NCBI GenBank assembly: GCA_037388705.1
Contig: JARRJY010000027.1
Coordinates: 1 to 36,186, forward strand
DNA length: 36,186 nucleotides
Source of the DNA: JARRJY01 sp037388705
GTDB lineage: Bacteria; Pseudomonadota; Gammaproteobacteria; UBA6429; Thiohalophilaceae
Direction of reading: 5' to 3'
In this document: positions 1-8,292 of the stretch, piece after piece
Layout of the letters: each line of letters opens with the position of its first letter
How positions within the stretch are numbered: position 1 is the first letter of the stretch
Program-made: the position numbers and the translations under genes
Notes under the pieces: generated by a model
What the model saw: the letters and a program-made list of their open reading frames with translations, nothing else
Database searches by the model: none
Told to the model about the DNA's origin: nothing

Positions 1-1
1 G

Positions 2-169
2 ACATGGATGAGTTGGGGTGAAAATATCGCCGTCTTTTTCAAGGAGCTTTCGGCAAATTCGACAGAAGTAGAAATTGTTATGAAACCGCTAATGCAGCCG
101 CTGAATTTTCCGAAAGAGTGGGAAAAAATTCTTCATGAACAAATCACAAGTGATCTAGAGAAAAAATAA
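2..169 (+). CDS. C-terminal fragment of an unidentified protein
   Basis: An open frame enters from the left edge and stops at TAA 167-169, giving 55 residues that start TWMSWGENIAVFF and end ITSDLEKK. The fragment is charged and amphipathic, has no membrane segment, and ends in a Lys-rich tail. I do not recognise the family. A strong hairpin follows it at 212-233, as expected at the end of a transcription unit, which supports it being a real gene tail. The start lies outside the window. Confidence 0.5.
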   Translation, partial: TWMSWGENIAVFFKELSANSTEVEIVMKPLMQPLNFPKEWEKILHEQITSDLEKK

Positions 170-211
170 TGACTCCTGCCCAAGAAGAAACAGGTGATAA
201 GTGTCAGTTAA

Positions 212-233
212 AAACCCGGCATTAACCGGGTTT
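212..233. terminator. Bidirectional hairpin terminator between convergent genes
   Basis: AAACCCGG (212-219) pairs perfectly with CCGGGTTT (226-233) across the 6-nt loop CATTAA. The arms begin and end in A and T runs, so the hairpin could act on both strands. It lies between the rightward gene fragment ending at 169 and the leftward aldolase ending at 272. Confidence 0.7.
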
Positions 234-271
234 GCGAATTATTGGGATAAGGTTGACGGTCTGATAGTGTC

Positions 272-1321
272 TCAGGCAATCGTCACTTCTTTTGACTGGT
301 AGACATCCTGTATGGCATTTAATAATTCGATGCCTTCCTGCATCGGTTTTTGAAACGCTTTGCGTCCTGAAATTAATCCCATGCCACCGGCACGCTTGTT
401 GATGACCGCGGTACGTACGGCTTGTTGCAAATCATTTTCTCCCGAGGCACCGCCGGAATTAATCATACCGGTACGACCCATATAACAATTGGCCACCTGG
501 TATCGCACCAGGTCAATTGGATGATCACTGGTTAACTGTTCATAAACCTTGGGATTTGTTTTACCAAAGTTGATGACATTAAAGCCATTATTGGTCTGCG
601 CCTGCTTTTGCTTGATAATGTCCGCATCGATGGTAGCGGCGAGGTGATTGGCCTGGCCGGTAAGATCGGCGGCAACATGATAATCCACCCCGTCTTTTTT
701 AAAGGCACTGTTACGCAGGTAGGCCCATAATACGGTGAACATGCCCAGTTGGTGGGCATACTCAAAGGCTTCGGTTACTTCCTGTATCTGGCGACGTGAC
801 TCCATTGAACCGTAGTACACCGTGGCACCAACCGCAACCGCACCCATATCAAAGGCCTGGTCGACGCTGGCAAACAATGTTTGATCATAATGATTGGGAT
901 AACTTAACAATTCGTTATGATTAATTTTCAGGATGAAAGGGATCTTGTGGGCATAATCACGGGATATGCTGTTTAGAACACCCAGGGTCGAGACCACGGC
1001 GTTACATCCCCCTTCGATAGCCAGCCTGATAATGTTTTCAGGATCAAAGAAAGCCGGGTTTGGCGCAAAAGACGCGCCAGCTGAGTGTTCGACACCCTGA
1101 TCGACGGGCAGGATCGACAGGTAACCGGTACCGGCAAGTCGCCCATGTTGATACATGCTATTGAGGTTTCTTAAAACAGCCGGTTTGCGGTTCTTGTGTG
1201 AAACAACGCGCTCGATGTAATCCGGTCCAGGCAGATGTAATTGATCGGCCGTAAAGCCCTGGCATTGATGGTTCAGTAACGTATCAGCCTCTTTTCCCAG
1301 TAAGGCAATAATATCGGTCAT
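272..1321 (-). CDS. fbaB: Class I fructose-bisphosphate aldolase (FbaB/DhnA family)
   Basis: A 349-aa protein matching E. coli FbaB almost end to end in remembered sequence (MTDI-ALLGKEAD start, LSILPVDQGVEHSAGASF, NSAFKKDGVDYHVAADLTGQ, VINKRAGGMGLISGRKAF, ending VTIA). The family cleaves or forms fructose-1,6-bisphosphate through a Schiff-base lysine and is usually linked to gluconeogenic growth. A lysine in ADIIKQKQ lies in the region where this family carries its catalytic lysine; that assignment is from memory. The ATG at 1321 is preceded by AGGAG at good spacing. It lies downstream of the GH100 invertase on the same strand with a 137-bp gap, so it may be co-transcribed or have its own promoter. 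In this locus it can supply or drain the hexose-phosphate pool used for sucrose. Confidence 0.95.
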   Translation of the reverse strand: MTDIIALLGKEADTLLNHQCQGFTADQLHLPGPDYIERVVSHKNRKPAVLRNLNSMYQHGRLAGTGYLSILPVDQGVEHSAGASFAPNPAFFDPENIIRLAIEGGCNAVVSTLGVLNSISRDYAHKIPFILKINHNELLSYPNHYDQTLFASVDQAFDMGAVAVGATVYYGSMESRRQIQEVTEAFEYAHQLGMFTVLWAYLRNSAFKKDGVDYHVAADLTGQANHLAATIDADIIKQKQAQTNNGFNVINFGKTNPKVYEQLTSDHPIDLVRYQVANCYMGRTGMINSGGASGENDLQQAVRTAVINKRAGGMGLISGRKAFQKPMQEGIELLNAIQDVYQSKEVTIA

Positions 1322-1458
1322 GCAATACTCCTTGTACCTGGTGTGTCAGGAACTTGTAAAACATCTGTTAATAGTTAGTTATAGCACATCACCGGGAATG
1401 AAAAATGAAATTACCATGACATTGGTTTTTTATTTGAGATAAACACCTGATTTCATGT

Positions 1459-2820
1459 TTATTGGGGATAGATAGATAGCATGTTGGGATTTTGCAGGAG
1501 TTTATGGCTGAGGATTATTGCCGATGCGGACCATACCTGGGTAAGGTTAGCACGACGGCCAACCAGTCGACCACTGCGACCATCATAATATTCAGGCCAA
1601 TTGTCGCGTGCGATAACACGAGTCGCAACATCATAGGCGTGTTCAGCCAGGTCGGCACGACCGGTTTTCAAAGCGGCGGCGACGAACGGCCAGAGTATCA
1701 CCGGCCAGTTACCCCCGTTTTGATATGACCATGCCACGTTCTTGGGATCACAGCCGGTACGTACTTCCCATTCCAGTCCTTCCATTGCCGGGTAAATAAT
1801 TTTAAGTGGCATATCACCGACCAGTTCATCCCAGCGGATTTCGTGAAGGCGCATGATTTTTTCAGCCTGTTCATTGGTTGACAGGCCAAACAGGATCGAC
1901 AACATGTTACCCAGGGAGAAATAGCGGAAATCAATTCTTCCAACGCCAATATTACCTACCAGGTAACCGGCGTCGTTGGGTAGCCAGTCAGTCACCCAAT
2001 CGGGAATGGATTCAGGGTAAACATTCAGTACGTTACGACTTTCAGGACCAAACTCTTCAGTGGTAAAACGGTGGATATCATTTAAACGGGCAATATCCAG
2101 CCAGTAAAAAATACGCACATAACTTTTCAGTGCTTGTTGGCGTGTCGCGATGGTGTCGAGCAACTGTGCATTTTCATCATCCGCTTCCAGCAATTCATGG
2201 ACAATGTTCAGAATGCCAAAAAACAGGGCCTGGATTTCCAGTGGATGACCGTAAATGCCCATGCGACGATCAATCATCGAGCAGGCATCAGGTACCAGTA
2301 ATGCGGGGGTGATTTCAAAAGTATCCTTGAGACAAAGATGAAGGATCTGCCGCATGGTATTCTGGAATTCCGGTTGTTTTGATAACGAGGTATCACCGGT
2401 ACTCTTGGTATAGATGTGCAGCAGAATGATCCACCACATCATCGAGTCAACAGGTGCAACACGACCAATGGCTTTTTCACCAAAGTCAGCCAGTAAACTC
2501 TCGTTGCCTTCTGCATCAACATTGACGCGAAAACTGGCCGGCATGACACCGGGTTGAATTTCATGACCGGCAATAGTCCGTTCCCGGGTTTTGAGTGTTA
2601 ATACCGTTTCCAGGAAGTTTCGCACGATGTCCGGTTTGCCATCGGCAAGGAACACCAGGGCAGAAGGGATAAAGTCACGAATAAAACATTCTTCATAATT
2701 TATCGCAGCCAGCGAAGGTTGCTGCAGTGCAGCAACGGTACCAACGGGCTTACCCTCGAAATAGAGGATAGACCGTTCTAGAATATCATAGGCAGATTTC
2801 AGGACTTCTTCATTACTCAT
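1459..2820 (-). CDS. GH100 alkaline/neutral invertase
   Basis: A 453-aa cytosolic protein of the cyanobacterial and plant neutral invertase family, which hydrolyses sucrose to glucose and fructose. Family landmarks seen in order are FEGKPVGTVAA near residue 21, RDFIPSALVFL near 48, RVAPVDSMMWWIILL with the expected catalytic Asp125, YQNGGNWPVILWPF, and WPEYYDGRSGRLVGRRA with the expected catalytic Glu410. Length matches the bacterial family. No signal peptide is seen. The frame could start 13 codons upstream at 2859, but MSNEEV at 2820 lines up with the usual start of homologues; neither start has a strong ribosome site. It is divergent from fructokinase, so synthesis and breakdown of sucrose may be controlled from one intergenic region. 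Sucrose is the expected substrate by family, not proven here. Confidence 0.9.
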   Translation of the reverse strand: MSNEEVLKSAYDILERSILYFEGKPVGTVAALQQPSLAAINYEECFIRDFIPSALVFLADGKPDIVRNFLETVLTLKTRERTIAGHEIQPGVMPASFRVNVDAEGNESLLADFGEKAIGRVAPVDSMMWWIILLHIYTKSTGDTSLSKQPEFQNTMRQILHLCLKDTFEITPALLVPDACSMIDRRMGIYGHPLEIQALFFGILNIVHELLEADDENAQLLDTIATRQQALKSYVRIFYWLDIARLNDIHRFTTEEFGPESRNVLNVYPESIPDWVTDWLPNDAGYLVGNIGVGRIDFRYFSLGNMLSILFGLSTNEQAEKIMRLHEIRWDELVGDMPLKIIYPAMEGLEWEVRTGCDPKNVAWSYQNGGNWPVILWPFVAAALKTGRADLAEHAYDVATRVIARDNWPEYYDGRSGRLVGRRANLTQVWSASAIILSHKLLQNPNMLSIYPQ

Positions 2821-3025
2821 AATAAAAATATACCTGAGCCTTGGGGACAATTGCCACAATTGAATTGGTATTTTTTATAGAAAAGCACGGACTTTGACTT
2901 GAGACAAGGATTCAAGGTTCGTTTGTTTGTATAAATTACACTATACCGGGTTGTCTCATAATGGTGCAGGCATGGCCGGGGATTGATAGTATATTGTTCA
3001 TTATGAATTGTTATAATCGTGTCAT
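2821..3025. promoter_or_regulatory. Divergent promoter region between invertase and fructokinase
   Basis: A 205-bp AT-rich spacer between two divergent genes. A perfect TATAAT at 3012-3017 ends only 8 bp before the fructokinase ATG at 3026, and no Shine-Dalgarno sequence is visible between them, which would fit a leaderless transcript. Possible -35 elements (TTGATA 2983-2988, TTGTTC 2994-2999) are badly spaced. No convincing operator was found. The promoter call is tentative. Confidence 0.35.
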
Positions 3026-3922
3026 ATGTCGTTATCCGCATCACAACCGCTGATATTTGGTGAAGTTCTGTTCGATGAGTTTGATGATGGTAGTCAGATT
3101 CTGGGTGGAGCGCCCTTTAATGTTGCATGGCATTTAAAAGGTTTTGGCTTAAATCCCCTGTTTGTGAGTCGTATCGGGAAGGATGAGGCCGGGAAACAGG
3201 TACTGCAGGCCATGAGTAACTGGGGTATGAACTGTGATGGTATCCAGCATGATTCAAAATATCCTACCGGTCGGGTCACCATCAAGCTGGTTGATGCGCA
3301 ACCTGAATTTGATATTCGTAGTGATGCAGCCTATGACTATATCAGCTCGGATGAGCTGGAAACGGTACTCTCCTCGGTAAGTCCCTCGATACTCTATCAT
3401 GGATCCCTGGCAGCACGTTTAAAACATTCTTCTCAAACCCTGCAAGCATTGAAGGCAAAAAATGTTCCCACTTTTGTTGATATTAACTTACGTGATCCGT
3501 GGTGGAATAAACAGCAAGTTGCACAGCTGGTACAGGGTGTGGAGTGGCTGAAGCTCAATGAAGATGAATTACAACGTCTGTCAAAGCATCAACAGGCAAC
3601 ATTATCTGAGCTGGCGGAAAAGTTTCAGGAAGAGTTCCGGGTGAAAAATTTGATCCTGACGCGTGGCGCCGACGGGGCATGGTTGTTCAGCGAAAATGAC
3701 GTTATACAAACTGAACCGGTTGAAGTTTTCAATATGATGGATACCGTTGGCGCGGGTGATGCGTTCAGTGCCGTTTGTTTACTTGCCATTATTAAAAAGT
3801 GGCCTGTTAAAACAGGATTACAACGAGCTTCGATGTTTGCCTCGGCGGTGTGTGAACAACGCGGCGCCACTGTACTGGACCAGGCTTTCTATGATGATTT
3901 TATCAGGCAATGGCGTCAATGA
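3026..3922 (+). CDS. PfkB-family fructokinase
   Basis: A 298-aa ribokinase/PfkB sugar kinase. The N-terminal GEVLFDEF segment and LGGAPFNVAWHL glycine motif, VDINLRDPWW in the middle, and the C-terminal DTVGAGDAFSAV with catalytic base Asp245 and anion hole 242-245 are all present. Bacterial fructokinases of this type phosphorylate fructose to fructose-6-phosphate and occur in sucrose-synthesis operons of methylotrophs and methanotrophs. The stop codon overlaps the start of the sucrose-phosphate synthase gene as ATGA (3919-3922), so translation is probably coupled. The likely job is to return fructose released by invertase to the pathway. Substrate specificity is inferred from context. No ribosome site is visible before the ATG. 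Confidence 0.85.
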   Translation: MSLSASQPLIFGEVLFDEFDDGSQILGGAPFNVAWHLKGFGLNPLFVSRIGKDEAGKQVLQAMSNWGMNCDGIQHDSKYPTGRVTIKLVDAQPEFDIRSDAAYDYISSDELETVLSSVSPSILYHGSLAARLKHSSQTLQALKAKNVPTFVDINLRDPWWNKQQVAQLVQGVEWLKLNEDELQRLSKHQQATLSELAEKFQEEFRVKNLILTRGADGAWLFSENDVIQTEPVEVFNMMDTVGAGDAFSAVCLLAIIKKWPVKTGLQRASMFASAVCEQRGATVLDQAFYDDFIRQWRQ

Positions 3923-6087
3923 GTGAGAACAAGAAACCGGGTTTATACCTGATGCTGATAAGTATCCATGGGCTGATCCGTGGAAAAGATCCGGAACTGG
4001 GTCGCGACGCGGATACAGGCGGGCAGGTGTTATACCTGCTGGAACTGGCGAAAGCACTGGGTGCCCATCCCGATGTTGCCCGGGTTGATTTATTGACTCG
4101 CCGCGTGATCGATAGCAAAGTCAGCGATGATTATGCGGTTGAGCAGGAAAAGCTGGCACGCAATGTTCACCTGGTGCGTATTGACTGCGGACCACGACGC
4201 TACCTTCGCAAGGAAGTGCTTTGGCCCCACCTTGAAGGTTTCATTGATGGTACTTTGAAACATATCCGCCAGATTGGTCGTACCCCGGATATTATTCATG
4301 GCCATTATGCCGATGCCGGGCTGGTATCAGCGCGTCTTGCCGGCTTGTTTGGAGTGCCGATGATTTTTACCGGGCATTCACTGGGGCGTGAAAAACAAAA
4401 ACAGTTATTGAAAAAAGGGCAACGCAAGGAGCGTATTGATAAACAATACAATATGTCGCAGCGCATCGAGGCCGAAGAAATTTCGCTGGGAACCGCTGAG
4501 GTGATTATTGCCAGCACCAGCCAGGAAGTTGAAACCCAGTACGCGACATATGATAACTATCATCCCAAGCGGATGCATGTTGTTCCTCCTGGTGTGAATA
4601 TCAGCCGTTTTCGACCGCCGAAAAAATCAGAACGAAAGCCGGCCATTAACAGGGAACTGGCGCGCTTTCTTGAAAAACCGGACAAGCCCATGATCCTGGC
4701 GTTGTCACGTGCCGATGAACGCAAAAACATTGCTGCGCTGGTCAAGGCCTACGCGGAATCGGATACCTTGAAAGACAAGGCTAACCTGGTGATTATAGCC
4801 GGTAACCGTGATGTCATTAACAAGATGGACAAGGGGTCACGAACGGTACTGTCCAACCTGTTACTTCAAATTGATGAATACGATCTTTATGGCAAGGTGG
4901 CCTTTCCCAAGCATCATGAATCGGATGATGTGCCTGCCTTGTATCGACTTGCAGCCATGACCAAAGGCGTGTTTGTTAACCCGGCCCTGACCGAACCATT
5001 CGGTTTAACCCTGATTGAAGCTGCAGCCAGTGGATTACCTGTCGTGGCAACGAATGATGGTGGTCCTAATGAAATTATTCGTCATTGCAGGAACGGCTTC
5101 CTGGTTGATCCGCATTCGCCGAAGGATATTGCTGCTGGCCTGGAAAAAGTGATTGCAAGCAAGAAGACGCAATGGAATAAATGGTCCAGGTCTGGATACC
5201 AGGGCGCACATAATCATTATTCCTGGAGTGGTCATGCTGAATGTTATCTTTCGATCGTTAAAAATATTGTGGCCAAACGTCAGCAAAGTTATCTCGATCA
5301 AACGCCAACCTCACGCCTGGTGACCGCTGATCGCATTGGTTTTACCTCGCTGGATAATGCTTTGTTTGGTAACAAGAAGTCATTGGCTGAATTCATGGAC
5401 TATATTCGCGAGACCCCGGAGAATATCGCAATGGGTATTGCCACGGGGCGGACACTTGAGTCAGCACTTGCCTTGATACGACGATATAAGACGCCATTGC
5501 CGAATATCTTTATTACCTCGGTCGGTACCGAGATCCATTACAAGCGAAAGGATGGCAAGCTTATTGAAGACAAGCATTGGAGAAAACAACTTGATTATCG
5601 CTGGGAGCCGGCTGAACTTAAAAAACTGTTGAAGACATTGCCGGGTATCAAAGTACAGAAAAAATCTATGCAGACTGAATTTAAAATCAGTTACCTGCGT
5701 AATCCTGAAACCGGTCCCCGCGTGGCAGAAATTAAACAACTGTTCCGTCAACATGATTTACATGCAAAAGTCATTATTGCAGATGAAAAGCACCTGGATA
5801 TACTTCCCATTCGTGCCTCGAAGGGACTGGCGATTCGCTATTTATCACTGCGCTGGGGTATTCCGCTTGATCGGATCTTGGTGGTTGGTGACTCGGGAAA
5901 TGATGAAGAGATGTTACTTGGCGATACGCTGGCTGTCGTGGTGGGTAATCACAGCCCGGAACTGGATAAGCTAAGAGATAAACCACGAATTTATTTTGCC
6001 AAAAGCAAGTATGCCAACAGTCTGATTGAAGGAATCGAGTATTATAACTTTATCAAAAGGATCCGTATTCCCAACGACTATTCATGA
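3919..6087 (+). CDS. Sucrose-phosphate synthase with degenerate C-terminal HAD domain
   Basis: A 722-aa GT4 retaining glycosyltransferase expected to join UDP-glucose and fructose-6-phosphate into sucrose-6-phosphate. The N-terminal GT-B half has GRDADTGGQVLYLLELA near residue 33 and HGHYADAGLVSARLAG; the second half has EPFGLTLIEAAASGLP with the EX7E pair Glu359 and Glu367. A HAD/SPP-like domain follows from about residue 470 to the end. In that domain the DxDxT nucleophile motif reads S477-L-D479-N-A481, so the nucleophile Asp is replaced by Ser, while the late GDSGND motif (657-662) remains. This fits bacterial synthases with a non-catalytic SPP-like tail. The start at 3919 makes an ATGA overlap with fructokinase; an in-frame ATG at 3910 is the alternative. 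The 3' end overlaps the convergent phosphatase gene by 6 bp. Confidence 0.92.
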   Translation: MSENKKPGLYLMLISIHGLIRGKDPELGRDADTGGQVLYLLELAKALGAHPDVARVDLLTRRVIDSKVSDDYAVEQEKLARNVHLVRIDCGPRRYLRKEVLWPHLEGFIDGTLKHIRQIGRTPDIIHGHYADAGLVSARLAGLFGVPMIFTGHSLGREKQKQLLKKGQRKERIDKQYNMSQRIEAEEISLGTAEVIIASTSQEVETQYATYDNYHPKRMHVVPPGVNISRFRPPKKSERKPAINRELARFLEKPDKPMILALSRADERKNIAALVKAYAESDTLKDKANLVIIAGNRDVINKMDKGSRTVLSNLLLQIDEYDLYGKVAFPKHHESDDVPALYRLAAMTKGVFVNPALTEPFGLTLIEAAASGLPVVATNDGGPNEIIRHCRNGFLVDPHSPKDIAAGLEKVIASKKTQWNKWSRSGYQGAHNHYSWSGHAECYLSIVKNIVAKRQQSYLDQTPTSRLVTADRIGFTSLDNALFGNKKSLAEFMDYIRETPENIAMGIATGRTLESALALIRRYKTPLPNIFITSVGTEIHYKRKDGKLIEDKHWRKQLDYRWEPAELKKLLKTLPGIKVQKKSMQTEFKISYLRNPETGPRVAEIKQLFRQHDLHAKVIIADEKHLDILPIRASKGLAIRYLSLRWGIPLDRILVVGDSGNDEEMLLGDTLAVVVGNHSPELDKLRDKPRIYFAKSKYANSLIEGIEYYNFIKRIRIPNDYS

Positions 6088-6924
6088 CTCGATAAAGGGA
6101 AGCAGTTGCGGGTGGTAATGGGCAAGTCCTTCGAGAATACCTGCCGCGTAATTGCCGTTCATGCCGAGAAAGTTTCCCTGAGCAAGATAGAGTTGTTCGT
6201 AAGTGCCGTTTGCCTGTGCCATTTGTATGGCCTGTCCTTTAACGTCATCTGTTGCATTGTTGACCAGTACCGAGGGGATGTCGCTGCACATCACCTCCAG
6301 GTCGTTACCGCTATCACCCGCAAAGATACAATGATCCTGGGTAAATCCTTTTTCCTTCAACAGGAAGCGAATGGCATGTAACTTGTTAGCACTGATCGGC
6401 AGGATATCCAGCAACCCGGTATCTGTTGTCTCATCAATACTCCATACCAGGTTAGCTTTGACATGGTTTTCTTTCAGACGTTGTTCGACAACAGCAAGCA
6501 GCGATGAAACATTAATAGTAGGTAAAGCATAATAACTGAGCTTAAAGCGGTTTTGTTTTTCCTTTTCCTGTAAACGAAGCTCAGCAAGGTCAGTCAGCCA
6601 CGTATGTATTTCCTCGCCAGTATGATTGTTCCAGTCAGGTGCAATTTCATCTTGCCAGGCCTGCCATGAGGTCCAGTTATTGTTTTTGATTTCATATATC
6701 GTTGTACCCACATCACCAATCGCGTAATCCGGTAATGGTATGTGGTAGTCATTGATGGCATCAAGTATCAATGCCTTGTGACGCCCGCTAACATAAGTCA
6801 GGAAGACATTGTTTCTTGATACCAGTTGTTTAAAGCGGGAAGCGGCCTGGGGAGACTCATTTTGTTCCCCGTTGGGTAGCAGGGTGCGATCCAGGTCTGT
6901 ACAGACCAGAAATTTCTCAGGCAT
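6082..6924 (-). CDS. Sucrose-6-phosphate phosphatase (HAD-IIB, SPP-like)
   Basis: A 280-aa HAD phosphatase with an intact nucleophile motif CTDLDRTLLP near the N-terminus (Asp10 nucleophile, Asp12 acid/base), LTYVSGRH as motif II, the ILPISANKLHAI lysine region and GDSGNDLEVM as motif IV. It should remove phosphate from sucrose-6-phosphate and pull synthesis forward. The frame is open to 7065, but starting there would overlap the upstream gene by about 150 bp and put 47 residues before the HAD motif. ATG 6924 (or the tandem ATG 6927) follows AGGA and overlaps the upstream stop by only a few bases. It is co-oriented with the upstream GH100-like gene and tail-to-tail with the synthase. The related mannosyl-3-phosphoglycerate phosphatase is the alternative by fold, but context favours sucrose. 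Confidence 0.85.
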   Translation of the reverse strand: MPEKFLVCTDLDRTLLPNGEQNESPQAASRFKQLVSRNNVFLTYVSGRHKALILDAINDYHIPLPDYAIGDVGTTIYEIKNNNWTSWQAWQDEIAPDWNNHTGEEIHTWLTDLAELRLQEKEKQNRFKLSYYALPTINVSSLLAVVEQRLKENHVKANLVWSIDETTDTGLLDILPISANKLHAIRFLLKEKGFTQDHCIFAGDSGNDLEVMCSDIPSVLVNNATDDVKGQAIQMAQANGTYEQLYLAQGNFLGMNGNYAAGILEGLAHYHPQLLPFIES

Positions 6925-8188
6925 CATCAATCCTGAACAGGGTGTTTCCAGCAATTGTTTGTTCACCAATAATCGTTGCTGCGGCGCTCCAGCACAGGTA
7001 CGTGTTACCACCCGGTTGTAATGTTTTTCCATGAATGTATTCGGCAAATGACCAGGGCGCATCATTCATCGGCATCGCATTGGCTTTATTGATAGCAGAA
7101 AGATAATTCTTTGCTGCAGTAATCTGGCCACGCCGTGCCAGGTCGGCAACATAAAAACCGGTTAACATACTCCATAACCCACCATTGTGATATTCATAGG
7201 GTTTATTTTTAAACGTGTAGGAAAAAGTAATCTGTAATTCTTCCCAGTCTTCTGACAGGGGCTCAATGACCGGGTGAAAGGCAGGTAACAGGGGTAATTT
7301 TTTATTCGTTATTGTGCTGATGTACTTATCAACCGTTTGTTGCTGATGTTCATTGGCGACATTAAATAACGAGGCCAGTATATTGGCAAAAGTATCAAAC
7401 CGGTAACCATAACCACTGGGTGAAAAATATGGCAGCCAGTATAAATCATGGCAATGACACGCCGTTTCGTAACCTTTTTCATATAACACTTCATGATAGA
7501 CATCATCCGGGATCCTGTTGCTATTGCTAAACCAGTAATTGTCTGTAATCAGGTGTTTCAGGTGGGCAATACGTTCGATGATGGTGTGATCCTCGGTGTC
7601 ATGGATATGATGATGAATACTGCGGAAGGTACGGCGGCATTGTAAATACAGTAATTGATCATAGAGGACATATCCATGGTGGATATATTCATCCGCCCAG
7701 TCACCCGCCTGGGGAATATACAGCAAGCCACGGTTATTATATTCCCAGGCACCCAGTAGAAAACGGACTTTTTCCAGCACCGAGTGCATTTTCTCAATAA
7801 ATTCATCATCGCCAGTTGCTCGCCAGTATTCACCACAACCAATCACGAACCACATGTTGGCATCCACGCGACCGGTGGTGCCACCATAACTGACACGCTT
7901 GGATACTGGATCGACATTACTGGGGATTTCACCGTGCGGTCCCTGGTTTTCTGCCAGTATTTCCAGGGTTGCTCGCAGAGTTTTCGAGAAGGCGGGTTCA
8001 CCGGTTAACAGTCCGGCAAGCCCGATAATGACACCATCCCTGGCCCAGATGCGTCGGTAATTGAGGTTGTCCGTTGAACTTGCCAGGAAACCGTGTTCCG
8101 TACTGCAGGTATACAAGAGTTCAAGGGCTTTTTTATAAGCCTCGTTTTGTGGAGCCTGCTTGTCTGGCGTCTTATCCTGTTGTTGCAT
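6917..8188 (-). CDS. GH100-like (alpha/alpha)6 glycoside hydrolase of uncertain substrate
   Basis: A 423-aa protein with no signal peptide that resembles both amylo-alpha-1,6-glucosidase-type proteins and GH100 invertases. Its landmarks match the invertase at 1459-2820 in order: RRIWARDGVIIG near residue 45, GRVDANMWFVIG with a candidate acid at Asp109, YEYHNGGLWSMLTG, and WSFAEYIHGKTLQPGG with a candidate base at Glu383, followed by CWSAAATI. The overall fold and two-carboxylate chemistry are therefore probably shared. It may hydrolyse sucrose, another glucoside or a storage glucan; the sequence does not decide. MQQQDK at 8188 is preferred to the upstream Met at 8236, which would overlap the inverted repeat at 8206-8238. 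The stop overlaps the phosphatase start, so the two genes are likely coupled. Confidence 0.7.
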   Translation of the reverse strand: MQQQDKTPDKQAPQNEAYKKALELLYTCSTEHGFLASSTDNLNYRRIWARDGVIIGLAGLLTGEPAFSKTLRATLEILAENQGPHGEIPSNVDPVSKRVSYGGTTGRVDANMWFVIGCGEYWRATGDDEFIEKMHSVLEKVRFLLGAWEYNNRGLLYIPQAGDWADEYIHHGYVLYDQLLYLQCRRTFRSIHHHIHDTEDHTIIERIAHLKHLITDNYWFSNSNRIPDDVYHEVLYEKGYETACHCHDLYWLPYFSPSGYGYRFDTFANILASLFNVANEHQQQTVDKYISTITNKKLPLLPAFHPVIEPLSEDWEELQITFSYTFKNKPYEYHNGGLWSMLTGFYVADLARRGQITAAKNYLSAINKANAMPMNDAPWSFAEYIHGKTLQPGGNTYLCWSAAATIIGEQTIAGNTLFRIDDA

Positions 8189-8205
8189 GATTATCCATGA
8201 GTAAA

Positions 8206-8238
8206 TTTTGCTGGCTGCCCTGGCAGGCCCCAGCAAAA
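8206..8238. repeat. Perfect 9-bp inverted repeat ahead of the GH100-like gene
   Basis: TTTTGCTGG (8206-8214) is an exact inverse of CCAGCAAAA (8230-8238), with a GC-rich 15-nt interior that can pair further. It sits 17 bp upstream of the GH100-like start codon and downstream of the basic-protein stop at 8293. Neither strand has a long T run right after the stem, so it is not a textbook terminator. A weak terminator, an mRNA leader hairpin or an operator are all possible. Confidence 0.45.
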
Positions 8239-8292
8239 TATATTTACAGACATCATATCATGGTCCGACAACCGGTACCGGACCCTGTTTGA

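Noticed and set aside
1466..1482. GATAGATAGATAG short tandem repeat at the invertase 3' end
   Set aside because: Only three units inside coding sequence; too short to be meaningful.
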